From: Thiobacillus denitrificans
GTDB taxonomy: Bacteria > Pseudomonadota > Gammaproteobacteria > Burkholderiales > Thiobacillaceae
DNA: 64,000 nt
Assembly: GCA_002343685.1 (NCBI GenBank)
Contig: DDRS01000034.1
Coordinates: forward strand, 1 to 64,000
Reading direction: 5' to 3'
Made by a program: the position numbers and the translations under genes. Position 1 is the first letter of the stretch; every line of letters begins with the position of its first letter. A model generated the notes under the pieces. The model ran no database searches. It saw only the letters and a program-made list of their open reading frames with translations, and was not told where the DNA came from. Positions 26,218 through 33,606 of this stretch are shown one piece after another.

Positions 26218-27464
26218 GGCCAGGATGAATCCAGTGTGTGCTGCAAAGCGGATGAAACGCGTGCGCCGGGATACGCCGTCGCCTGCCAGTCAGGATAGGC
26301 AGCCAGTTCGCGAACCAGGTTTTGCCGCAGGCGATTATTTTGCGGATGCTGCCCCAGCAGGTCCGGCGTGAGGTCCGATATGGCAATGTTCAGTAGATCA
26401 GGTCGATAGGCCAAGGCGACGTTGTACGCTGCCTCCCCTCCCTGCAAGGGTGTCGAGGCGGCGATCACATTGGCGAGCACACGTTGGCGATAGGGCGTGC
26501 CCACGGCATGTCGCACTCGGATGCCCGTGCCGGACGCCAGCACGGTGTTGGAGAAAATGATCATGTCACGCGGCACATCGTTGTGCGGCTGGATATGGAT
26601 CGCATCGCCGCCGCTGTTGACGAAGACATTGTCGTAGAGCACCACACGCCCCTCCGCCTGAAATAATGCTTCGCTGGGATTGTGCTGGAAGAAATTGCCA
26701 TAGACCAGATAGCGGTCCTCGCTGCCCGCTCCGGCCAGCGGAAAATGCCCAAGCAGGACGTTGGGGCGCGCCTGCGGGCCAGGTAACGCATCCTGTTTGG
26801 AAAAGACGTTGTAGCGAATCACCGTATCGTAGCGATCGGCATGGCCGGCGGTACGGCCAGCCTGATGCTTGATCTGCAGGTTGTAGCCCAGCGTATGGGA
26901 AACCCGATTGGCCTCGATCACGCCGCCGACGAAAGGATCCGAACCATCGGCGTCGCCAAGGTACATGCCGGTGCCGACCCGCTCGATACGGTTCCCCCGG
27001 ATCACCCAGCCGAATGCCGGACACTTGGTTGAAATGCCCACATTCTGTTGTGATGCGGCATGGTCGTGAATGTAAAGACGGTCCAGCGTAATGAAGTCGG
27101 CATAGCGGCTGTGGCCTTCGGCCTTGACCGCATCCACCGGCTGATTACGGCCATCGAGTTCCAGGTGGCGTAATATCAGATAGCGAACGTCCATCAGACT
27201 GACCGTATTGGCGCCTGGTCGAGCCAGAAAACGCGGCAACTCGCCCGGGCTGGCCGCCTCGATGACGATAGGTCGACCGGCCTCACCGGACAAATTGCGC
27301 AAAGGCAACCCCTGCCGGTAATCACCCGCCCCCAGCAGCAAGCGGTCGCCTGGTTGCAGGCGACGCACATAATCGAGGTAATCCTGCGCATTCGCACGGT
27401 AATCCGTTGCGACCGCCGCTCCTGCCAGCAAGCAAAGCCATGCTGCGCAGACGATACGCCGCAT
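26214..27464 (-). CDS. Secreted right-handed beta-helix protein (polysaccharide lyase-like)
   Basis: 416 residues with a signal peptide (MRRIVCAAWLCLLAGAAVA). The body has repeated beta-helix coils with N-R and G-V-I periodicity (GWVIRGNRIERVGTGMYLGDADGS, VGGVIEANRVSH, DTVIRYNVFSKQ, VLYDNVFVNSGGDAI). This resembles the chondroitinase B/pectate lyase fold used to bind or cleave polysaccharides. A catalytic set cannot be assigned with confidence. The ATG directly abuts the aroK stop, and the stop overlaps the VanZ start by four bases. Confidence 0.8.
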   Translation of the reverse strand: MRRIVCAAWLCLLAGAAVATDYRANAQDYLDYVRRLQPGDRLLLGAGDYRQGLPLRNLSGEAGRPIVIEAASPGELPRFLARPGANTVSLMDVRYLILRHLELDGRNQPVDAVKAEGHSRYADFITLDRLYIHDHAASQQNVGISTKCPAFGWVIRGNRIERVGTGMYLGDADGSDPFVGGVIEANRVSHTLGYNLQIKHQAGRTAGHADRYDTVIRYNVFSKQDALPGPQARPNVLLGHFPLAGAGSEDRYLVYGNFFQHNPSEALFQAEGRVVLYDNVFVNSGGDAIHIQPHNDVPRDMIIFSNTVLASGTGIRVRHAVGTPYRQRVLANVIAASTPLQGGEAAYNVALAYRPDLLNIAISDLTPDLLGQHPQNNRLRQNLVRELAAYPDWQATAYPGARVSSALQHTLDSSWP

Positions 27465-28016
27465 TCAGTCCGCCGTGTCAGACAAAGGCAGTCCGCTTTT
27501 AAGCAGATCGAGCTTGCCATAGAGCACACGGGTCATGCCCGACACGCTCTGTCGGCCCGTATCCACCACGATGTCGGCCACTTCGCGGTACAGCGGGTCA
27601 CGTTGCTTGAACAGTTCGCGCAACCTGACGAGCGGATTTTCGGTTTGCAGCAATGGGCGGTTGCGATCGTGCCGCGTACGCTCATACAAATGCTCGGGTG
27701 TGCCACGCAAATAAATCACCACTCCATTTTTTTTCAGATTGTCGCGATTGGCCGCCGAGAGGACCGCACCGCCCCCTGTGGCCAGAACGATGCCGGACAA
27801 GCCTGTCAGGTCGGCGATCGCAGCCTCTTCGCGTTTACGGAAACCCGCCTCGCCTTCTATCTCGAATATGACCGGAATCTTGACGCCGGTTCGCGCCTCG
27901 ATTTCGTGGTCCGAGTCGTAAAAGACGCATCCATAATGCTTGGCCAGCAGCCGTCCCACGGTGGTCTTGCCAGCCCCCATCAGTCCGACGAGGTATAGAT
28001 TGTCTAGCTTGCTCAT
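27465..28016 (-). CDS. aroK: Shikimate kinase AroK
   Basis: 183 residues. The P-loop GLMGAGKTT (about 11-19), DSDHEIEARTG, GEAGFRKREE, ATGGGAVL and the lid RNRPLL are all in place. It phosphorylates shikimate in aromatic amino acid synthesis. aroK normally sits between pilQ and aroB in this lineage; here aroB is missing and four unrelated genes follow in the same direction. A strong terminator separates it from pilQ, so it probably has its own promoter in 28017-28086. Confidence 0.95.
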   Translation of the reverse strand: MSKLDNLYLVGLMGAGKTTVGRLLAKHYGCVFYDSDHEIEARTGVKIPVIFEIEGEAGFRKREEAAIADLTGLSGIVLATGGGAVLSAANRDNLKKNGVVIYLRGTPEHLYERTRHDRNRPLLQTENPLVRLRELFKQRDPLYREVADIVVDTGRQSVSGMTRVLYGKLDLLKSGLPLSDTAD

Positions 28017-28086
28017 GGCGCCATTCTAATTGAGCGCAACCCGAAAGCGGCGGCTCGGAAGCAGACGCACGAACGAAATCCATGTG

Positions 28087-28115
28087 AAAAAAAAAAGCGC
28101 GGGACATGCCCGCGC
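28087..28115 (-). terminator. Intrinsic terminator of the pilMNOPQ operon
   Basis: On the minus strand GCGCGGG, loop CATGT and CCCGCGC are followed by ten T residues. It lies 23 bases past the pilQ stop and upstream of aroK. Confidence 0.9.
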
Positions 28116-28137
28116 GCGCTTCGGGTATCAACCGGAA

Positions 28138-30450
28138 TCAGCGTAGCGACAGGCGATCGTCGAGGATACGCGGCGTAATAAAAATAATTAGTTCTGTTTT
28201 ATTGTCCTGTTTAAATTTCTGCTTAAACAGATTGCCCAGCACCGGCACATCACCCAAGAAAGGCACCTTCGTCTCATTGTTAAGCTCTGTTTGATCGAAA
28301 ATACCACCCAACACGAGAGTTTCACCATTATTTACTCGAACCTGAGTCTTGACCCTCTTGGTCGAGATCGCTGGTGCTGTAATACCGCCACCAAGAGACA
28401 CGGTTCCAGTAGGATCCACATTATCTTTCTGAACCTCAACGGTCATGATTAGTGAGTCATTATTGAGTATCTGTGGATCTACCAACAGGCACAAGAACAC
28501 ATCCTTGAATTGAACTGTGGCTGGCGCATTGGCCGTACCAGGCGTGATAAAAGGTATCTGCGTTCCATTGAGAATCACCGCAGGTTTCTGGTTAGAGGTC
28601 ATGACCCGCGGATTAGACAAAATTTTCCCACGGTTATCCGCTTCCAGCGCGGACAGTTCCAAACTGAGTAGATTCCCCGTCGCCGCATCCAGTAGAGACA
28701 TGGCAATTTGTGACGCACCAGCTCCGGCCGGAAAGTTGACCATGTTAGTACCGGTTCCAAAGATAGGAACCGAAACGCGATTATACGGATTGGTAGCTGT
28801 GGGGCTCAAGACAGAACCTTGCGTTGCTTGCACTGGGAAGAATCCTTGTGTAAGTCCAGATGCCTCATCCTGTGATCCGGCCAACCCCCCCTGATAGCGG
28901 CCAGTTCGGTTCACCGCAACCAGTCCGAGCTTGGCGCCCAAGTCACGGCTCCAGCCACTTTCTGCGACGACCACACGCGCCTCGATCATTACTTGGCGTG
29001 CTGGTACATCCAGACGTGCGAGCAGTTCACGAATTTCCTGAATCTTGCGTGCCGTATCCGTAATGATCAGCGTATTGGTCTTCAGTTCATAGGTCGCACG
29101 CCCGCGCTTGGTAAGGATTTTCTGGTCAGAGTTCCCCTGGCTCTGCTGCGAAGCTTGTGCTGCAGCCGAACCAGTCAAACCCTGCGCCTGCGCGGAACAA
29201 TTCACAGCCTCGCTGGACGCCGAATTGGAAGAAGCCCCAGCCAAACCATACAACATCGATTTCGCCTCATCTGCCCTCATGTAATTAAGCTGGATGTATT
29301 CAGTGGTCAAGGGTTCCAGGTCTACCACCTGGTTCTTCGCCTCGAACTCCAGCTTTTCCTTGGTCATCAGCTCGTCTTTAGGCGCGATCCAGATCACGTT
29401 ACCGTTCTGGCGCTTGTCCAGTCCCTTGGTCTGCAGGATGAGGTCGAGCGCCTGATCCCACGGCACGTCTTTCAACCGCAGGGTGAGGTTGCCAGTCACG
29501 GTGTCGCTGGCGACGATGTTGAGGCCGGTGAAATCAGCGATGACCTGCAGTACCGAACGCACTTCGACGTTCTGGAAATTGAGTGAGAGTTTCTCGCCGG
29601 TGTATTTCACCTTGCCGTCGGCCGTTTTCTTCTGGGCGTCGTCGCTCTGTTTGACTTCAACGATGAAGCTATTGTCGGTCTGGTAGGCGGAGTATTCCCA
29701 GCCGCCCTTGGGCTGGATCACCATGCGCGTATTGTCGCCCAAGGTATAGGTTTCGACGGTCTGTACCGGGGTACCGAAATCCGCCACGTCGAGACGACGT
29801 TGCAAGGCCTTGGGCAGTTCGGTGCCGATGAAGTCGACAACGACGCCGTTGGACTGCTGGCGGATGTTGATCCCGGCCTGGGCGTCGGACAGGGTCGTCA
29901 CGATACGCGCCTCACCCGCCGCGCCGCGCCGGAAATCGACGTCGCGAATCGTGTGACGCGCGCCATCGGCCGCCGCTTCAGCAAAACGCGGGCTGACATT
30001 CACGGGCGCAGCACTGGTTCCCACATCGCCCAGGGCGATCAGAAGGGATTTGCCGTCCACGCTGGCTTCATACTCAACCGATTTGTTCAGGTTGAGCACC
30101 AGGCGGGTTCGGGTCCCGGCTTGCACTACATTCACGCTCGACAGCGGGCCGAGGTTTGCTTCGACGGTATTGCGACCAAGCGCATTCCCCGTGTCGGGCA
30201 GGTCGAGCGCGATGCGCGGCGGATTCCCAACCGTGAAACCGGCTGGCGTGGCGGCCAGCGCCTTCTTGAGGTTGACGCGTACCACGATCTTGCCGCCGGG
30301 CAGGGTCGTGGTTTCGACGCTTTGCACAGCATTGCCCGTGGGCGGTGCGTCGGCAGCGCGCACCGCGAACGGCAGCACCAAACCGGTGAATAGGATGAGC
30401 CCGAACAGGTGGCGGGTCATTTTCTGGGCAATTTTCGGCAATGCATTCAT
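28138..30450 (-). CDS. pilQ: Type IV pilus secretin PilQ
   Basis: 770 residues. A signal peptide (to AVRAADA, about residue 33) is followed by two AMIN peptidoglycan-binding regions (about 43-140 and 160-270), a secretin/TonB short N-terminal domain (LSLNFQNVEVRSVLQVIADFTGLNIVAS, about 290-345), an N1-type domain, and the secretin beta-barrel ending with VPFLGDVPVLGNLFKQKFKQDNKTELIIFITPRIL. PilQ forms the outer-membrane pore through which the pilus passes. It closes the pilMNOPQ operon. The last several hundred bases are clearly more AT-rich than the first half of the gene. Confidence 0.96.
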   Translation of the reverse strand: MNALPKIAQKMTRHLFGLILFTGLVLPFAVRAADAPPTGNAVQSVETTTLPGGKIVVRVNLKKALAATPAGFTVGNPPRIALDLPDTGNALGRNTVEANLGPLSSVNVVQAGTRTRLVLNLNKSVEYEASVDGKSLLIALGDVGTSAAPVNVSPRFAEAAADGARHTIRDVDFRRGAAGEARIVTTLSDAQAGINIRQQSNGVVVDFIGTELPKALQRRLDVADFGTPVQTVETYTLGDNTRMVIQPKGGWEYSAYQTDNSFIVEVKQSDDAQKKTADGKVKYTGEKLSLNFQNVEVRSVLQVIADFTGLNIVASDTVTGNLTLRLKDVPWDQALDLILQTKGLDKRQNGNVIWIAPKDELMTKEKLEFEAKNQVVDLEPLTTEYIQLNYMRADEAKSMLYGLAGASSNSASSEAVNCSAQAQGLTGSAAAQASQQSQGNSDQKILTKRGRATYELKTNTLIITDTARKIQEIRELLARLDVPARQVMIEARVVVAESGWSRDLGAKLGLVAVNRTGRYQGGLAGSQDEASGLTQGFFPVQATQGSVLSPTATNPYNRVSVPIFGTGTNMVNFPAGAGASQIAMSLLDAATGNLLSLELSALEADNRGKILSNPRVMTSNQKPAVILNGTQIPFITPGTANAPATVQFKDVFLCLLVDPQILNNDSLIMTVEVQKDNVDPTGTVSLGGGITAPAISTKRVKTQVRVNNGETLVLGGIFDQTELNNETKVPFLGDVPVLGNLFKQKFKQDNKTELIIFITPRILDDRLSLR

Positions 30451-30480
30451 GTCAGCCTCTTTGAAATTCAGTACTACAAA

Positions 30481-30978
30481 TCATTCCTGCAAATTCAGGG
30501 TGCTGGTACGCTCTGACCAATCCCCGGCGCTATCCTGGACAATTTCACGCAGCGTCACTTCGCTATCGCTGATCTGCGTGACCAGGCCGAAATTCTGGCC
30601 CATGTAATTGCCCTTCTTGATGTGGTAAATCGCATTGTCCGGTGTCTTGATCACCGCCTGGTTGACCCCGTTCTGCGACAATACGCCCACCATTTTCAGC
30701 GTCTCAAGCGAGAAGGCTTCCAGAGGCTCCTTCGGACGGGTGAGATCGGGCTGCATCCCGCCGCCTCCGCCGGTCGAGAGTTTTCTCGGCTTGAAGGGAT
30801 CGGGCAGATCGAAGGCCGCATAACTGAACGGCTCGTAAGCCTTCACCTCCGGCAGTGGATCGATTTTCCCTTGCATGTCCTTGCCGGTTTCGGCGACGAA
30901 TCGGTGCAGATCGTCCATGTCGCCGCTGCCGCAGCCGCTCAAACCGGTGACTATCAATACGATGGCCAGGCGCTTCAT
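30481..30978 (-). CDS. pilP: Type IV pilus lipoprotein PilP
   Basis: 165 residues with a lipoprotein signal peptide (MKRLAIVLIVTGLSGCGSG; lipobox LSGC, Cys16). The C-terminal half has the PilP beta-domain (LETLKMVGVLSQNGVNQAVIKTPDNAIYHIKKGNYMGQNFG) that contacts PilQ. PilP links the inner-membrane PilMNO subcomplex to the secretin. The start overlaps the pilO stop by four bases; pilQ begins after a 30-base gap. Confidence 0.95.
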   Translation of the reverse strand: MKRLAIVLIVTGLSGCGSGDMDDLHRFVAETGKDMQGKIDPLPEVKAYEPFSYAAFDLPDPFKPRKLSTGGGGGMQPDLTRPKEPLEAFSLETLKMVGVLSQNGVNQAVIKTPDNAIYHIKKGNYMGQNFGLVTQISDSEVTLREIVQDSAGDWSERTSTLNLQE

Positions 30979-31595
30979 TTCTTTTGCTCCTTGGCTTTTT
31001 GTTTCCGAGCGATGACCTCGTCGTCGTCCAGATAACGGTAGGTTTTGACGATGGCGTCCATATTCAGCACGCCATCCTTCGCCGGCTGCATGGAAATATC
31101 CTGCAAAGTCACGATGCGCGGCAGCTTGGAGACATCGCTGACGAAGGCGGCGATGTCATGATAGCCGCCGGTCACTTTGACCTGGATGGGCGTTTCGGCA
31201 TAGAACTCGGACACCGTCTCGGCTTGGGGCCGGAACAGGTCGAACTGCAGGCCGCGCCCCAGACCTGCCTGGTTGACGTCCGTGATCAGCGCATCCATTT
31301 CCTGCTTGTTCGGCAATTGCTTCAACAATGCGCCGAACGCCTGCTCAATGTCGGCCAGCTGCTTTTTGTACGCATCCAGATTGATGGCCTGATTCTTCTT
31401 GGTGGTGAACACGCTGCGCAGCTCGGTTTCCTTCTGCTTCGCGGTATCGAGCGTTTCCATTCCGCCGCGCCAGTCGAACCACCAGCCTGCCAGCACGATC
31501 ACCACACACAGGAATACCAGCGCAACGAGCTTGGTCGGCAGCGGCCAGTCAGCCAGCGTCTTCAGATCGAGTTTATTGAGTTCGTCCAGGGTCAT
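30975..31595 (-). CDS. pilO: Type IV pilus alignment protein PilO
   Basis: 206 residues: a short cytoplasmic N-terminus, one membrane segment (about 24-41, LVALVFLCVVIVLAGWW), a coiled-coil stretch (about 50-100) and a periplasmic ferredoxin-like domain. PilO heterodimerises with PilN. The TLDELNKLDLKTLADWPLPTK N-terminus is typical of the beta/gammaproteobacterial family. Four-base overlaps join it to pilN and pilP. Confidence 0.95.
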   Translation of the reverse strand: MTLDELNKLDLKTLADWPLPTKLVALVFLCVVIVLAGWWFDWRGGMETLDTAKQKETELRSVFTTKKNQAINLDAYKKQLADIEQAFGALLKQLPNKQEMDALITDVNQAGLGRGLQFDLFRPQAETVSEFYAETPIQVKVTGGYHDIAAFVSDVSKLPRIVTLQDISMQPAKDGVLNMDAIVKTYRYLDDDEVIARKQKAKEQKK

Positions 31596-32170
31596 GCCTT
31601 GCCCCCCTTGTCATTCGCGCTGTCCGGTTGCTGATGCGTCTGTTTGACGGTCAGCACGAACTCGTTGGCGCGCAGATTGTTCACGGTGGCAGCCTTGATC
31701 TCGACCAGCGTGGCCGATTCGAACCAGGGCGAACCGTCGAGATTCCGCATCAATGTGGAAACGCGCGCGCTCGACTGGGTATAGCCGCTGATCGTGACGA
31801 TATCGCCCGCCTGTTTGAAGGACTTGAGGTAGAGACCGTCCGGAAGCAGGCGGATCATCTGGTCGAACAAATGGACGACTTCGGTACGGTTGGACTGCAA
31901 GGTTTCGACGACCTGCTTGCGTGCCAGCAGTGCCTGCGTCTGTTCGCGGATTTTCTTGATTTCGCCGATCTGGCCGTCGAGCTTGGCGATTTCCTGTTCC
32001 AGATAAGCATTGCGCGCTTCCTGGTTTGACTGCCGTGCGGCAATCACGCTATGCCCCAGAACGACAACCAGAACACCCGTCGCAACGGCAATGCCAAGCA
32101 GGATATTGAACTGGCGTCGCCGGGCGGCACGCGCAAGTTCGCGGTGGGGGAGGAGGTTAATGCGGATCAT
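31592..32170 (-). CDS. pilN: Type IV pilus alignment protein PilN
   Basis: 192 residues. The N-terminal MIRINLLPHRE is the conserved segment that docks into PilM. One membrane segment (about 22-42), a coiled coil and a periplasmic domain homologous to PilO follow. With PilO it forms the alignment subcomplex in the inner membrane. It overlaps pilM and pilO by four bases each. Confidence 0.95.
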   Translation of the reverse strand: MIRINLLPHRELARAARRRQFNILLGIAVATGVLVVVLGHSVIAARQSNQEARNAYLEQEIAKLDGQIGEIKKIREQTQALLARKQVVETLQSNRTEVVHLFDQMIRLLPDGLYLKSFKQAGDIVTISGYTQSSARVSTLMRNLDGSPWFESATLVEIKAATVNNLRANEFVLTVKQTHQQPDSANDKGGKA

Positions 32171-33255
32171 TGTGGGTCAAACCTCCGCATGGCGAGGCCG
32201 CAAGCGACAAAGAGAGAAGGCGCATCGGCGGTCAATGCCTGAGGCCGGATTTTGGAGCCGACGGCCATGTTGGCAAACGGGTTGACCACCATCGTCGGCG
32301 TGCCCGTGCGCTGCGCGACCACTTCGTCGATGCCGGGAATCATGGCGCCGCCACCGGCCAGCAGGATCTGGTCGACCTTGCGATACTGGGTCGAGGTCGT
32401 GAAGAGCTGCAGGGCACGGCCGATTTCCATGGCCAGGGTTTCACTGTAGGGCTGCAGCACCTCCATGTCATAGCTCTCGGGCAGCGTGCCCTTGCGCTTG
32501 GCATTTTCGGCCTCTTCGCTGGTCATGCCGTAGCGTCGCGAGATTTCGTTGTTGAGCTGGTTGCCGCCAAAACCGTGTTCGCGCAGATAAACCGATTCGT
32601 TGTCGTTGAGGATATTGATGTGCATGTTCTGCGCACCCACGTCGATGATCGCCACGGTCTGTCCGGCACCGCTATTGGGCAGCAGATGGGCAATCTGTTC
32701 GTAGGCGGTCTGCGTGGCATACGATTCGACGTCCATGATCAGCGCCTTCAGGCCGGCCGCCTCGACGGCCGCCACGCGATCCTCGACCTTTTCCTTGCGT
32801 GCCGCGGCAAGCAGGACCTGCATATCGTCCGGGCTGCTGGGCGACGGGCCGAGCACCTGGAAATCCAGATTCACCTCATCGAGCGAAAAGGGAATGACCT
32901 GGTTGGCCTCGGCCTCCACCTGATTCTCCAGGTCGATCCCCTTGAGGCTGGCCGGGGCCAGGATCTTTTTGGTGATGACGGCCGACGACGGCAATGCCAG
33001 GGCCACATTCTTGATCCGCGTCCCCAGATCCTTCCAAGCGGTCCGCAAAGCATCGGCCACCTGATCGAGATTGGCGATATTGCCGTCTGTCACGGCATCC
33101 TTGGGCAAGGGCTCGATGACGTAGCGTTCCACCCGCAACATGCCTTTCCCTGCGTCGGACAACTCCACCAGTTTGACCGCAGTCGTACTGATGTCGAGCC
33201 CCAGGATGGGCAGACCCTTGGCAGACAGCCAGTCTAGATTGATATTCAGGTGCAA
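32167..33255 (-). CDS. pilM: Type IV pilus assembly ATPase-like protein PilM
   Basis: 362 residues with the actin-like fold: LGLDISTTAVKLVELSD near the N-terminus, AIIDVGAQNMHINIL (about 212) and ILLAGGGAMIPGIDE near 310. PilM is cytoplasmic, binds nucleotide and the PilN tail, and anchors the alignment complex. The apparent start is TTG at 33255, preceded by AAAGGAAAA; no ATG gives an intact N-terminus. It is the first gene of pilMNOPQ and is divergent from mrcA. Confidence 0.94.
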   Translation of the reverse strand: MHLNINLDWLSAKGLPILGLDISTTAVKLVELSDAGKGMLRVERYVIEPLPKDAVTDGNIANLDQVADALRTAWKDLGTRIKNVALALPSSAVITKKILAPASLKGIDLENQVEAEANQVIPFSLDEVNLDFQVLGPSPSSPDDMQVLLAAARKEKVEDRVAAVEAAGLKALIMDVESYATQTAYEQIAHLLPNSGAGQTVAIIDVGAQNMHINILNDNESVYLREHGFGGNQLNNEISRRYGMTSEEAENAKRKGTLPESYDMEVLQPYSETLAMEIGRALQLFTTSTQYRKVDQILLAGGGAMIPGIDEVVAQRTGTPTMVVNPFANMAVGSKIRPQALTADAPSLFVACGLAMRRFDPQ

Positions 33256-33606
33256 GAGTTTTCCTTTACACTTCTGTGGGTTGGCGCTTTTTCTTATTAT
33301 TGTTTTTAGATGCTAGCAACAACACACGGTTTTTAACAGTTTTTTTCTTGCGACTACATTGGAGTTGAACATATGTGTCCAATTTCCAACACCACTAACG
33401 CCTATAATCGGCGGAAACTTTAGGCATCGCAGGGCAGATTCGAGCAACACGCCGGCGCATGGGGGCTCCCAAGTACCCTGCTCGGCACGTGACGAATCCA
33501 TGTGCATAAGAAACAGCGGGTTATCGAGACGGACCCGCCGCCCCACCCGGAGCTCGATATTGGGTGCGGATTTCCAAATGTATGGCGTCTCCAAAGAAGG
33601 AATCGG
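33256..33606. other. Divergent intergenic region between pilM and mrcA
   Basis: This 351-base interval carries the promoters of the pil operon and mrcA. A TATAAT at 33403-33408 fits a rightward -10 element, but no clear -35 box precedes it. Leftward, TTGTTG and TAATAA occur with a 17-base spacer just ahead of pilM. The reading frame of mrcA is open back to 33502, but the codons there are atypical and the protein family starts at 33607. No additional gene is supported. Confidence 0.5.

Noticed and set aside
24595..26298. 567-codon plus-strand frame opposite the VanZ gene
   Set aside because: Antisense shadow rich in Gln, Arg, His and Pro; no family features and no ribosome site.
33502..33606. 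Longer start for mrcA adding 35 residues
   Set aside because: The extra residues are not like PBP1A, the codons are atypical, and ATG 33607 has AAGGAA and gives the expected short cytoplasmic tail before the membrane helix.
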